Source: Streptomyces bottropensis ATCC 25435
GTDB lineage: Bacteria > Actinomycetota > Actinomycetes > Streptomycetales > Streptomycetaceae
DNA length: 64,000 nucleotides
Reading direction: 5' to 3'
Assembly (NCBI RefSeq): GCF_000383595.1
Contig: NZ_KB911581.1
Coordinates: forward strand, 6,407,519-6,471,518
Both the position numbers and the translations under genes were made by a program. The notes beneath the pieces are model-generated. The model ran no database searches. It was not told the DNA's origin and saw nothing but the letters and a program-made list of their open reading frames with translations. Below are positions 52,254-63,515 of the stretch, in pieces (within the stretch, counting starts at the first letter, position 1; every line of letters begins with the position of its first letter).

Positions 52254-52561
52254 GGATCTTGCCGTCGGTGTCCGGCCATGTGACGCATCAGGTGTTGTCG
52301 GGACCTGGTCAACACGCTTCAATGCGGAGGAACTCGGGGCAAGGAGCCCTCCCTACGGATGCGCGGACGGACGGACGCGTGGACGGAGGTGCGGACAGAG
52401 GCAGCGGTACGCACGGGGGTTCGGACGGGGGTTCGGACGGACGGTCGCCGACGGCCGCGGGGTGGGGGCGGGGCCCGGGGCCCCGAGAATCCACTGGGCC
52501 CCCTCGGCCCGCGTGGTCCGACCACTACTCGTCGCGCTCTCTTCAACAGAAAGGTCTCTGC
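52254..52561. other. Low-complexity intergenic region
   Basis: A 308-bp gap before the HTH gene. It holds GGACGG-rich simple sequence (52365-52450) including a 12-bp unit GGGGGTTCGGAC repeated in tandem (52415-52438). The reading frame is open through it but composition is not coding-like. Confidence 0.55.
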
Positions 52562-53527
52562 ATGCGGCACGCCACAGAGCACGCGGACGTCGCGACGGTC
52601 ACGGACGCCGCCACGGCGGAGTTGGAGTCGGTCCTGCGGGGCGGCCCCTTCCATGTCGCGCTGCGCGCCGCGATCGCCGCCCGCGGCCTGCCGCTGCAGC
52701 GCGTGCAGCACCACCTCTCGCGCTACGGGGTCAAGGTCGGTGTCACCAGTCTCAGCTACTGGCAGCAGGGCGCCCGGCGCCCCCAGCGTCCCGAGTCGCT
52801 GCGGGCCGTGCGAGCCCTGGAGGAGATCCTCCAGCTGCCGGACGAGTCCCTGATCCGGCTGCTCGCCCGGGCCGACGACCACCCCGGCCCGGAGCGCCCC
52901 GCCGGCCGTTCGTACCGCTCGGTCGTGGAGGCCTCCGACGTCCTGGAGCGCCTCCTCGGCGAACTGCGGGTGCCGCTCGACGGCGGTGTCCATACCGTCG
53001 GCCACCACGAGCGGGTCCGCGTCGGCGCGGGCCGGGAGCTGCTGGGCCGCGAGTCCCAGCACATCGTGCGCGCCCACAAGGACGGCGTGGACCGCTATGT
53101 GGCCGTCCATCACGGCGACCCGGGCTGCGCGCCGGAGCGGATGGCCGTCCGTGCCCTGGAGAACTGCCGCAGCGGCAGGGTGCGCTGGGACCGGGAGACC
53201 GGCGTCCTCGTCGCCGAACTCCTCTTCGACACCTGGCTGCGCAGCGGTGACACGTACCTCTTCCGCTACGGCTTCGACGACGGCACGGCCGGTGAGTGCA
53301 CCGAGTACGTCCGTGGCTTCCGCTCCACGGGCGGCCAGTACGCCCTCCAGGTCCGCTTCGACGAACGGGCCCTGCCCCTGCGCTGCCACCGCTTCAGCCA
53401 GCACTCCGCCGCGGCCCCCCGCAGCGGCCGGCAGATCCTTCCTCTGAGCGGCCCGCACCGCTCGGTCCACCTCGTCGAGCCACGGGTGCGGACGGGGGTC
53501 GTGGGCATCGGCTGGGACTGGGAGTGA
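52562..53527 (+). CDS. Helix-turn-helix domain protein of unknown role
   Basis: A 321-aa protein from ATG 52562, with AAAGG eight nt upstream. Residues ~25-100 form an XRE-like DNA-binding region (AAIAARGLPLQRVQHHLSRY, TSLSYWQQGARRPQRPES, ALEEILQLPDESL). The remaining ~200 residues are beta-rich (GRESQHIVRAHKDGVDRYVA, LLFDTWLRSGDTYLFRYGF) with no family that I recognise. It ends VGIGWDWE. It reads like a conserved streptomycete regulator with a sensory C-terminal domain. Single gene; neighbours do not reveal its targets. Confidence 0.8.
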   Translation: MRHATEHADVATVTDAATAELESVLRGGPFHVALRAAIAARGLPLQRVQHHLSRYGVKVGVTSLSYWQQGARRPQRPESLRAVRALEEILQLPDESLIRLLARADDHPGPERPAGRSYRSVVEASDVLERLLGELRVPLDGGVHTVGHHERVRVGAGRELLGRESQHIVRAHKDGVDRYVAVHHGDPGCAPERMAVRALENCRSGRVRWDRETGVLVAELLFDTWLRSGDTYLFRYGFDDGTAGECTEYVRGFRSTGGQYALQVRFDERALPLRCHRFSQHSAAAPRSGRQILPLSGPHRSVHLVEPRVRTGVVGIGWDWE

Positions 53528-53629
53528 CGGCCGGGAGGCACGGGGCCCGCGCCGGGACGACCGTCCGTCATGGTGCGCACGCCTTTGCGATACTTTCCGG
53601 CCGACAGTCCCCGAGAAAGGATCCGCCTC

Positions 53630-54541
53630 GTGATCGTCGTCGCCGGTGAAGCCCTGATCGACCTGGTTCCGCAGGGTGCGGGCGCGCTCGTGGATCTGCG
53701 TCCGGCGCGCGGCGGCGGCCCCTACAACACGGCCGTGGCGCTCGGCCGTCTCGGCTCCCCCACCGCCTTCTGCTCACGGGTGTCCCACGACGCCTACGGC
53801 GAGACCCTGCTGGACGGCCTGCGCGACGCGGGCGTGGAGGTGGCGTCCGTGCAGCGTGGGCCCGAACCGACGACCCTCGCCCTGGCCTCGATCGGCGAGG
53901 ACGGCTCCGCCCGGTACTCCTTCTACGTCGAGGGCAGCGCCGACCGCCTGTTCGAGACCCCCGACCGGCTGCCCCCGGGCACCCGGGCCGTCTCCTTCGG
54001 GACCTGCTCTCTCGTCCTCGAACCCGGCGCGAGCGCCTACGAGAAGCTGCTCCACACCACCGCCGCCCGGGGTGTGTTCACCGCCCTCGACCCCAACATC
54101 CGGGCGGGGCTGATTCCCGACGCGGACGCCTACCGGGCCCGCTTCCGGAGCTGGCTGCCCTCGGTGTCGCTGCTCAAGCTCTCCGAGGAGGACGCGCGGT
54201 GGCTGGGCGGCACCCCCCGCCAGTGGCTGGACTCCGGGCCCGCCGCGGTCGTGGTCACCCGCGGCGGTGACGGCCTGACCGTCCGCACCCGCGCCGGCGC
54301 GGAACACTCCGTACCCGGCGAGAAGGTCGACGTCGTGGACACCATCGGGGCCGGCGACACGGTCAACGCGGCCCTCCTCCACGGCCTGTCGACGCGGGAC
54401 GCCCTCTCCGCTGGGGGCCTCTCCGCCCTCGGCGCCGACGAGTGGACCCGCTTGCTCCGCTTCGCCGCCCGCGCGGCGGCGATCACCTGCTCCCGGGCGG
54501 GCGCCGAGCCGCCGTACGCGGCGGAGGTGGGCGAGGTCTAG
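53630..54541 (+). CDS. PfkB family carbohydrate kinase (fructokinase-like)
   Basis: A 303-aa ribokinase-fold enzyme from GTG 53630, with AAAGGA nine nt upstream. It begins VIVVAGEALIDLVPQG. The sugar site GGGPYNTAVALGRLG and the C-terminal signature DTIGAGDTVNAALLHGL, with catalytic Asp and anion hole, are intact. The DLxP/GGGPxN pattern is nearest to fructokinases, but ribo-, keto- or other sugar specificities cannot be excluded. Monocistronic. Confidence 0.9.
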   Translation: MIVVAGEALIDLVPQGAGALVDLRPARGGGPYNTAVALGRLGSPTAFCSRVSHDAYGETLLDGLRDAGVEVASVQRGPEPTTLALASIGEDGSARYSFYVEGSADRLFETPDRLPPGTRAVSFGTCSLVLEPGASAYEKLLHTTAARGVFTALDPNIRAGLIPDADAYRARFRSWLPSVSLLKLSEEDARWLGGTPRQWLDSGPAAVVVTRGGDGLTVRTRAGAEHSVPGEKVDVVDTIGAGDTVNAALLHGLSTRDALSAGGLSALGADEWTRLLRFAARAAAITCSRAGAEPPYAAEVGEV

Positions 54542-54634
54542 GACCCTTCGCGCGGGGTGTCCTGTCCGGGCCGCTCGGCGTTTTCGCCCGCGGTGCCCGG
54601 CACGGTGCCCGCGGGCCCTGGAATGTTCGCGTGG

Positions 54635-55489
54635 TCAGCCGCCGACCGCGCGCAGCGCACCCGGCTCACGGCTGTCGAGGAGGCCGAGGGCGGTGGCCGT
54701 GGCCTTGTCGGCCGGGAGGTGGACCATGAGGCGCTGCCCGTCGTCCGGCAGCGCGAGCGTCTCGTACGCCAGGCGCAGCCGTCCCGCCTGCGGATGCTCG
54801 ACGAGATCCGTGCCGTTGCGCATCGGCATGGCCGGTACGCCCTTCAGCCGCAGGGTGAACCTGGCTCCCGCGGTGACCGTCAACTCGTCGGTCAGGGCGG
54901 CCACATACGGGTCGTGGGGCGGGGCCTCGTGGCGCAGATGGGCGACCTGTTCGTCGGCGAGCCGCTCCCAGCCCGGATACACCGCGCGGGCCCGCTCGTC
55001 GGTGAACAGATACCGCGTGACGTTGGGCGGGTCCCCGTCGAGCAGACCGAGCGGGCGGGCGAAGCGCTCGTAGCCGGAGGTGTGGGCCACGATGTCGCCG
55101 AGCCAGTTGAGGAGCACGGCCGGGGTGGGCTCCAGCCGGTCGAGGAGGGCTCGGACGGTGGGGCGCACGGTCCGGGCCGGCGGAGCGGCCGCCGGGCGGA
55201 CCGTCCTGTCGTCGCCGCTCCCCCCGGCCAGTCGGCGCAGCAGTACCCGGTCCGGCACGGACAGGCACAGCGCGTCCGCGAGGGCGCCGAGCACTTGAGA
55301 GGTGGGGGTGTGGTCGCGGCCCTGTTCCAGCCGGGTGAGGTACTCGACGCCGATCCCGGCGAGGGTGGCCAGCTCGGCGCGGCGCAGGCCGGGTGCGTGG
55401 CGGCGGAGACCGGTGGGCAGTCCCGCCTCGGCCGGGGTCATGGCCTCGCGGCGGCTGCGCAGGAAGGCGGCCAACTCGTTGTCGCTCAC
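54635..55489 (-). CDS. XRE family regulator with MmyB-like ligand-binding domain
   Basis: A 284-aa regulator from GTG 55489. The N-terminal HTH_31/XRE region (ELAAFLRSRREAMTPAEAGL, RRAELATLAGIGVEYLTRLEQGRD) is followed by the MmyB-like PAS-type domain (LLNWLGDIVAHTSGYERFARPL, NVTRYLFTDERARAVYPGWE). Members of this family are abundant in Streptomyces and often regulate a divergent or adjacent oxidoreductase. The divergent gene here encodes a YceI protein, the likeliest target. Confidence 0.9.
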   Translation of the reverse strand: MSDNELAAFLRSRREAMTPAEAGLPTGLRRHAPGLRRAELATLAGIGVEYLTRLEQGRDHTPTSQVLGALADALCLSVPDRVLLRRLAGGSGDDRTVRPAAAPPARTVRPTVRALLDRLEPTPAVLLNWLGDIVAHTSGYERFARPLGLLDGDPPNVTRYLFTDERARAVYPGWERLADEQVAHLRHEAPPHDPYVAALTDELTVTAGARFTLRLKGVPAMPMRNGTDLVEHPQAGRLRLAYETLALPDDGQRLMVHLPADKATATALGLLDSREPGALRAVGG

Positions 55490-55589
55490 CCGTCGAACGT
55501 ACAGGGTGTGCCGCTGCCGAGGGGTGCCCTCGCCCCACCACCCCCGACCGGACCGCCCGCCCGGGTGCGAAACGGCGGATGGTGGAGGC

Positions 55590-56162
55590 ATGACGCATGA
55601 CGACGCTCCGCGCCGGCCCACCGCCGGCGCTCTGCCCCTGCCCCCCGGCGACTGGGAACTCGACCCGCTCCACTCGGCCGTGCGCTTCACGGTCCGGCAC
55701 CTCGGGATCGCCAAGGTGCGAGGCCGGTTCGAGCGGTTCACGGCCGAGCTGCACATCGGCGTGACGGCCGACGACGTGCGGGTGGGCGCGGAGATCGCCC
55801 TCGCCTCCCTCGACACCGGGAACGCCGACCGTGACGCGCGCACACGCTCGGCGGACCTGCTCGATGTCGAGAGGCGTCCGACGATGACCTTCCGCTCGAC
55901 GGGAGTGCGCGGGGCGGGCGAGAGGTGGTCGATGGAAGGGGACCTGACCATCGGGGACGTGACCCGTCCGTTGAGGCTCGCCGTCCGGTTCGGCGGGCTC
56001 GTGGACCCACCCGGCGACGGGCGCAGGCGCGCCGGGTTCGAGGCGACGGGTGAGATCCGGCGCGGCGACTACGGGCTGGACTTCGGGGCCGGGCTTCTCG
56101 GTGATGTTGTCAAGGTGCGACTGGACATGCGGTTCGTCGAGCCCGAGGCGCGGGAGGGCTGA
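55590..56162 (+). CDS. YceI family protein
   Basis: A 190-aa lipocalin-like beta-barrel protein from ATG 55590. Hallmarks: WELDPLHSAVRFTVRHLGIAK at the start, VGAEIALASLDTGNADRDAR, LDVERRPTMTFRSTGV, TIGDVTRPLRLAVRFGG. YceI proteins bind polyisoprenoids or fatty-acid amides; there is no signal peptide, so it is cytoplasmic. Probably regulated by the divergent XRE/MmyB protein. Followed by a strong terminator. Confidence 0.92.
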   Translation: MTHDDAPRRPTAGALPLPPGDWELDPLHSAVRFTVRHLGIAKVRGRFERFTAELHIGVTADDVRVGAEIALASLDTGNADRDARTRSADLLDVERRPTMTFRSTGVRGAGERWSMEGDLTIGDVTRPLRLAVRFGGLVDPPGDGRRRAGFEATGEIRRGDYGLDFGAGLLGDVVKVRLDMRFVEPEAREG

Positions 56163-56198
56163 CTGGCCACAGGACCAGGGCAGTTGAGAGAAGAACGA

Positions 56199-56233
56199 GC
56201 GGTGGCCCGCGGGGAGTTCCCGCGGGCCACCGC
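56199..56233. terminator. Bidirectional terminator between yceI and uvrA
   Basis: A perfect 15-bp stem (56199-56213 with 56219-56233) and loop GAGTT. ACTTTTC follows on the plus strand. It lies between the convergent YceI and uvrA genes. Confidence 0.88.
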
Positions 56234-56282
56234 ACTTTTCCGGATTTCGGCGGACCTGTCGGTCAGGCGCCGCGACGCCGCC

Positions 56283-59351
<3,069 letters not shown>

Positions 59352-59573
59352 GCCGGTCCGCACCTTTCTTGAGTGAATGACAGGGGCCAGAGCCCCCGTC
59401 TTCACAGACTAGGGGGAGCCACTGACAACGCCGGTCCTGTTTCCCCGTTCCAGAACAATCCCGGGCCTTCCAGCATGCCCGACGCCGCACTCGACCATAT
59501 AGCACGCGCATTCGATTTACGGGGGTGGCCGGACCGCTTCACCCGAAGGTGTGGCGGGGCTAGGGTCGGCGGC

Positions 59574-60260
59574 ATGATGGATCACGCACGTGACCTGGCC
59601 TCTGTACGAGAAGCGACGGACCGGCTCCTCACCGCAGCCGCCGCACTGGACAACGCCGCTGTGACCGACGCGTCACGGCTGCCCGGCTGGAGCCGGGGTC
59701 ACGTCCTGGCTCATCTCGCCCGTAACGCGGACGCACTGGTGAACGTGCTCGAAGGGCGCCCCATGTACGTCTCCGAGGAAGCGCGGGACCTCGACATCGG
59801 GCGGGACGCGCCGCGGCCCCTGAAGGCGCAGCTCGCCGACGTGCGCGACAGCGCGGACCGGTTCCAGGACGCCGCCTCGCTCCCCGCGGACCGGGCCCGC
59901 ACGGTCGAGCTGCGCAACGGGGTCACGGAATCGGCGTCCCGGTTGCCCTTCCGGCGCTGGATCGAGGTGGAGCTCCATCACGTGGACCTCGGCATCGGGT
60001 ACGAGCTGGAGGATCTTCCGCGTGAGTTCGTGGAGCGGGAGATCGACTTCCTCGTCGACCGCTTCACCGGGCATCCCGACGTGCCTCACACGCGCCTGAC
60101 GGACGGCACGCACGTGTGGACCACCGGTAGCGCCGCTTCCGGATCCGAAGTGACGGTGACCGGCACCGCGCCGACCCTCCTGGGCTGGCTCGCGGGCCGC
60201 CGCGACGGCACCGCGCTGCGCGTCGAAGGAGGGGCTCTCCCGCCGCTGCCCCCGCTATAG
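59574..60260 (+). CDS. Maleylpyruvate isomerase family mycothiol-dependent enzyme
   Basis: A 228-aa DinB-fold protein from ATG 59574. The family pattern is present: SRLPGWSRGHVLAHLARNADALVNV with metal-ligand His, and a second metal site in RRWIEVELHHVDLGIGYE. The C-terminal MDMPI domain runs LTDGTHVWTTGSA to the end. Actinobacterial members use mycothiol as cofactor in isomerisation or detoxification; the substrate is unknown. It is 9 nt before the MBL hydrolase, so the two are likely cotranscribed. Confidence 0.88.
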   Translation: MMDHARDLASVREATDRLLTAAAALDNAAVTDASRLPGWSRGHVLAHLARNADALVNVLEGRPMYVSEEARDLDIGRDAPRPLKAQLADVRDSADRFQDAASLPADRARTVELRNGVTESASRLPFRRWIEVELHHVDLGIGYELEDLPREFVEREIDFLVDRFTGHPDVPHTRLTDGTHVWTTGSAASGSEVTVTGTAPTLLGWLAGRRDGTALRVEGGALPPLPPL

Positions 60261-60269
60261 GCTGCCACC

Positions 60270-60923
60270 ATGACGTACAGCGGAGCGGTGAAGGTCGGCG
60301 GTCCTGCGGATGTGCACGAGCTGCCGGACCTGATGATCTCCAAGGTCGCCGTCGGCCCGATGGACAACAACGCGTACCTGCTGCGCTGCCGGGCCACCGA
60401 CGAGCAGCTGCTGATCGACGCCGCCAGCGACGCCGGAACCCTGCTCACCCTGATCGGGGACGACGGGATCGCCTCGGTCGTCACGACGCATCGGCACGGG
60501 GACCACTGGCAGGCGCTCGCCGAGGTGGTGGCGGCCACCGGCGCCCGTACGTTTGCGGGCCGGGACGACGCCGAGGGCATCCCGGTGGCGACCGACGTAC
60601 CCGTCGGCGACGGCGACACGATCCGGGTCGGGCGCGTGGAACTGACCGCGCGCCACCTGGTGGGCCACACGCCGGGTTCGATCGCCCTGGTCTACGACGA
60701 CCCGCACGGGCATCCGCACGTGTTCACCGGGGACTGCCTCTTCCCGGGCGGTCCCGGCAGGACGACGAACCCGGTGGAGTTCACGAGCCTGATGGACGGG
60801 CTGGAGGAGAAGGTGTTCGGCCCCCTGCCTGACGAGACGTGGATCTATCCGGGCCACGGGAACGACACGACACTCGGGGCCGAGCGGCCGCAACTGGCGG
60901 AGTGGAGAGCCCGCGGCTGGTGA
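60270..60923 (+). CDS. MBL fold metallo-hydrolase (glyoxalase II-like)
   Basis: A 217-aa protein. The metal-binding HxHxDH motif is THRHGDHWQAL, the next His is in HLVGHTPGSIALVY, the bridging Asp in VFTGDCLFPGG, and the final His in YPGHGNDTTLG. Length and motifs suit a hydroxyacylglutathione hydrolase-like thioesterase. With the mycothiol-type neighbour, hydrolysis of a mycothiol thioester is plausible but inferred. Confidence 0.92.
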   Translation: MTYSGAVKVGGPADVHELPDLMISKVAVGPMDNNAYLLRCRATDEQLLIDAASDAGTLLTLIGDDGIASVVTTHRHGDHWQALAEVVAATGARTFAGRDDAEGIPVATDVPVGDGDTIRVGRVELTARHLVGHTPGSIALVYDDPHGHPHVFTGDCLFPGGPGRTTNPVEFTSLMDGLEEKVFGPLPDETWIYPGHGNDTTLGAERPQLAEWRARGW

Positions 60924-61080
60924 TCAGCCGATCCGGCCGGGGCCGCCCGGAGACGGATCGCCGGTGGCCGAGCGGACCGGTGCGGGCGGTCCGGGCGGTC
61001 CGCCGCTCCACGAGCGCGGATCGGTGGCCGCTGTGCGGCTTCCCCTCATACGGTCGAAGGACGCACCCGATCCAGTCACT

Positions 61081-61650
61081 TCACGGAGTATCGGCGGCCG
61101 CACGCTGCCCGAGTCGACGCAGCGCCATGTCCCCCCACGCGAGGTTCTCCCGCTCGAACGCCATCCCCCGCAGCAACGTGAGGTACGGACCGATGCGCTC
61201 GGCCTCGGTGAAGTAAGCCTCCTCCGAGCGCCCGTCGAGCAGACGCCGGCGCATTTTTTCGTAGCGGGCCAGCTTGGCCGTGGCCCATTCCATGCGCTCG
61301 GCGACGGCCGCCCGCACCGCCTCGACGTCCCCCGCGTCCGCGCACTGCACCTTGACCAGCAACTCGTCCCGGATGACCACGGGCCGGCTCGCAGACGCCG
61401 CCGTGTAGGCGCGCACAGCCTGCCGCCCGGTTTCCGTCAGCGAGAACAGTCGCTTGTTGGGGCGACGCTCCTGCTCGACGACCCGGGCCGCGATCAGCCC
61501 CTCGGCCTCCATGCGCTCCAGCTCTCTGTAGAGCTGCTGAGGTGTCGTCATCCAGAAGTTGGCGACCGTCGCGTCGAACCCCTTCGCGAGGTCATAACCG
61601 GACGCCTCGCCCTCCAACAGTGCGGCCATCACCGCGTTCCGCAATGCCAT
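61081..61650 (-). CDS. PadR family transcriptional regulator
   Basis: A 189-aa regulator. The N-terminal winged helix (AVMAALLEGEASGYDLAKGF, MTTPQQLYRELERMEAEGLI, RRPNKRLFSLTETGRQAV) is followed by the helical dimerisation/Vir_act_alpha_C domain (RIGPYLTLLRGMAFERENLAW). It is divergent from a SnoaL-like gene. The shared intergenic region has an 11-bp inverted pair that is likely its operator. The effector is unknown; PadR proteins commonly sense phenolics or drugs. Confidence 0.92.
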   Translation of the reverse strand: MALRNAVMAALLEGEASGYDLAKGFDATVANFWMTTPQQLYRELERMEAEGLIAARVVEQERRPNKRLFSLTETGRQAVRAYTAASASRPVVIRDELLVKVQCADAGDVEAVRAAVAERMEWATAKLARYEKMRRRLLDGRSEEAYFTEAERIGPYLTLLRGMAFERENLAWGDMALRRLGQRAAADTP

Positions 61651-61675
61651 TGACCCAATCTATCAGAATTGCGAC

Positions 61676-61770
61676 TAGTCAATAAGGTGATCAAGTCCAT
61701 GCGCAGACTCTCTGGACAGGGCCACTCTGAGGCCTCTAGCCTCCCCGCTATCTATTCAACTTATTGACTA
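61676..61770. promoter_or_regulatory. Paired PadR-type operator half-sites
   Basis: TAGTCAATAAG (61676-61686) is repeated in perfect inversion as CTTATTGACTA (61760-61770), 73 nt apart, one near each divergent gene. The second copy ends 1 nt before the GGGAGG ribosome-binding region of the SnoaL-like gene. Confidence 0.55.
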
Positions 61771-61787
61771 TGGGAGGTGGGGGTCTC

Positions 61788-62180
61788 ATGCATCCCTTCC
61801 GCAAGGCCGTCGAGGCCGGCGACATGGACGCCGTGGCAGCCCTGCTGGCGGACGACGTCGTCTTCACCAGCCCGGTCGCCTTCACGCCGTACCCCGGCAA
61901 GGCGGTCACCGCCGCGATCCTGCGCCATGTGATCCAGGTCTTCGAGGACTTCACCTACGTCCGCGAGATCGCCAATCCCGACGGCCGCGACCACGCCTTC
62001 GTCTTCACCGCGAAGGTCGGCGGCAAGAAGCTCCAGGGCTGCGACTTCCTGCACTTCGACGAGCACGGAAAGATCGACGACTTCACGGTGATGGTGCGCC
62101 CGCTGTCGGCTGCGAAGGCGCTGTCCGAGGCGATGAGCGCCCGGTTCGACGAGATCGCCCGCGAGGCGGCCGCGCAGTGA
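61788..62180 (+). CDS. NTF2/SnoaL-like fold protein
   Basis: A 130-aa protein from ATG 61788, chosen for GGGAGG ten nt upstream (TTG 61764 lies in the operator). The pattern FRKAVEAGDMDAVAALLADDVVFTSPVAF, then HVIQVFEDFTYVREI and CDFLHFDEHGKIDDFTVMVRPL, is that of SnoaL-like/polyketide-cyclase-fold proteins. Such proteins are isomerases, hydrolases or ligand binders; no specific activity can be read. Divergent PadR control is likely. Confidence 0.85.
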   Translation: MHPFRKAVEAGDMDAVAALLADDVVFTSPVAFTPYPGKAVTAAILRHVIQVFEDFTYVREIANPDGRDHAFVFTAKVGGKKLQGCDFLHFDEHGKIDDFTVMVRPLSAAKALSEAMSARFDEIAREAAAQ

Positions 62181-62615
62181 CCACGACGCCCGACTTCGAC
62201 GTCCGCGTGGGCAACACCCGCAAGGACCCTTAGGCGTTCGCCGGCCTGCTCCACGGCCCGGAGCGCCCGCACCCGTCGGAGTGGCGCGCACGGGGACGGT
62301 GAACTCTCCTGCGCCGTAAGGCAGTTGGCGAGACGGCCGACAGGGGGCGTGGAGCCACCCGCACGCGCCCCGTGTGAATCGAACGCACACGCCGACGCCC
62401 CGCGCGCGCTCCCGGCGTACGCCGTGGCGTAGTCCACTGGAAGCAGGTCCGCACGGGATGACGGCTCCCGCGCGGACGGGCCGCCGGCCACCCATCCCCG
62501 CCCTCGGCCGGCGGCCCCGCCCAGCGTTCACAGGAATGCAACACACGTTCCCAGAATGCGGACAGTTACCCATGTGACCTCGACAAACAGGACGTCACGC
62601 TGTCAATCTCACGCC
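62181..62615. other. Intergenic region upstream of the amino-acid transporter
   Basis: A 435-bp gap. It contains a perfect 12-bp inverted repeat (62478-62489 with 62506-62517). No gene was recognised; translations of the first ~120 nt are interrupted by a stop and resemble nothing with confidence. Confidence 0.5.
62478..62517. terminator. Hairpin, possible terminator
   Basis: GGGCCGCCGGCC (62478-62489) and GGCCGGCGGCCC (62506-62517) form a perfect 12-bp stem with a 16-nt loop. It lies ~300 nt after the SnoaL-like gene and ~100 nt before the solute-binding protein gene. Confidence 0.4.
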
Positions 62616-63515
62616 ATGCGTCCTGTCCTGCGAGCCGCCCGCTCCCCGCGCCGTGCCGTCTCCGCCGCCATAGCCGCCCTGCTCGCCACCGTCGCGGTGG
62701 GCTGCGCCCCGCAGCCGGAGGAGGATGCCTCCGGCACGGCCTCCGCCTCGGCGTCCGGGGCGTCCTGCGCCAAGGGCGGGTTGGACACGAAGACCTCCGG
62801 CAAACTGACCGTCGCCACCGACGAACCGGCCTACGAACCCTGGTTCACGAACGACGACCCGAAGAACGGCAAGGGCTTCGAGTCGGCGGTCGCGTACGCC
62901 GTGGCCGAGCAGCTGGGCTACGCGAAGGCGGACGTCGTCTGGCAGAGCGTGCCCTTCAACAAGGCGTTCGCGCCGGGGGCGAAGACCTTCGACTTCGACA
63001 TCAACCAGGTCTCGATCAGCGACGAGCGCAAGAAGGCCGTGGACTTCTCGTCGGGCTACTACGACGTGCGTCAGGCCGTCGTCGCGCTGAAGGGCTCCGC
63101 GGCCGCGAAGGCCACGAGCATCGCGGACCTCAGGAAGCTGCACCTGGGCGCCCAGGTCGGCACCACCAGCCTCAACTACATCGACGACGTGGTGAAGCCG
63201 GCCCGGGACGCCGCCGCGTACGCGAAGAACGACCAGGCCAAGTCCGCGTTGAAGAACGGCCAGATCGACGCCATCGTGGTCGACCTGCCGACCGCGTTCT
63301 ACATCACGGCCGCCGAGGTGACGGACGCCCAGATCGTCGGCCAGTTCGAGAACCAGGGCGGCACCCCCGAGCAGTTCGGGCTCGTCCTCGACAAGGGCAG
63401 CGCCCTCACGTCCTGCGTGACGTCCGCCGTGGACGCGCTGCGCGAGGACGGCACGCTGGCGAGGATCGAGCGGCAGTGGCTGTCCGAAGCCGTCGACGCC
63501 CCGGTGCTCAAGTGA
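62616..63515 (+). CDS. Amino-acid ABC transporter solute-binding lipoprotein
   Basis: A 299-aa lipoprotein from ATG 62616. A signal helix (SAAIAALLATVAVGC) ends in the lipobox Cys at ~29, followed by a Ser/Ala linker. The SBP_bac_3 domain follows: GKLTVATDEPAYEPWFTNDD, GFESAVAYAVAEQLGY, FDFDINQVSISDERKKAVDFS, VGTTSLNYIDDV. This is the polar amino-acid type (glutamate, arginine, glutamine or similar). The stop overlaps the permease start by 4 nt (GTGA), so binding protein and permease are coexpressed. Confidence 0.93.
   Translation: MRPVLRAARSPRRAVSAAIAALLATVAVGCAPQPEEDASGTASASASGASCAKGGLDTKTSGKLTVATDEPAYEPWFTNDDPKNGKGFESAVAYAVAEQLGYAKADVVWQSVPFNKAFAPGAKTFDFDINQVSISDERKKAVDFSSGYYDVRQAVVALKGSAAAKATSIADLRKLHLGAQVGTTSLNYIDDVVKPARDAAAYAKNDQAKSALKNGQIDAIVVDLPTAFYITAAEVTDAQIVGQFENQGGTPEQFGLVLDKGSALTSCVTSAVDALREDGTLARIERQWLSEAVDAPVLK

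Noticed and set aside
52365..52450. Repeats in the low-complexity region as a CRISPR or iteron array
   Set aside because: Units are short, irregular GGACGG simple sequence without spacers.
59447..59456. GTTCCAGAAC near the uvrA start as a possible SOS box
   Set aside because: The LexA site in actinobacteria is GAAC-N4-GTTC. Here the half-sites are in the wrong order and the spacer is 2 nt.
62178..62303. Possible second short gene after the SnoaL-like gene, starting GTG 62178 and interrupted by TAG 62230
   Set aside because: Only 17 codons before the stop; continuation past the stop shows no family similarity that I can defend.
62372..62390. T-arm-like GTGTG/CACAC hairpin with TTCGATT on the minus strand
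   Set aside because: The loop is 9 nt rather than 7, and no other tRNA arms are found at the right spacing.
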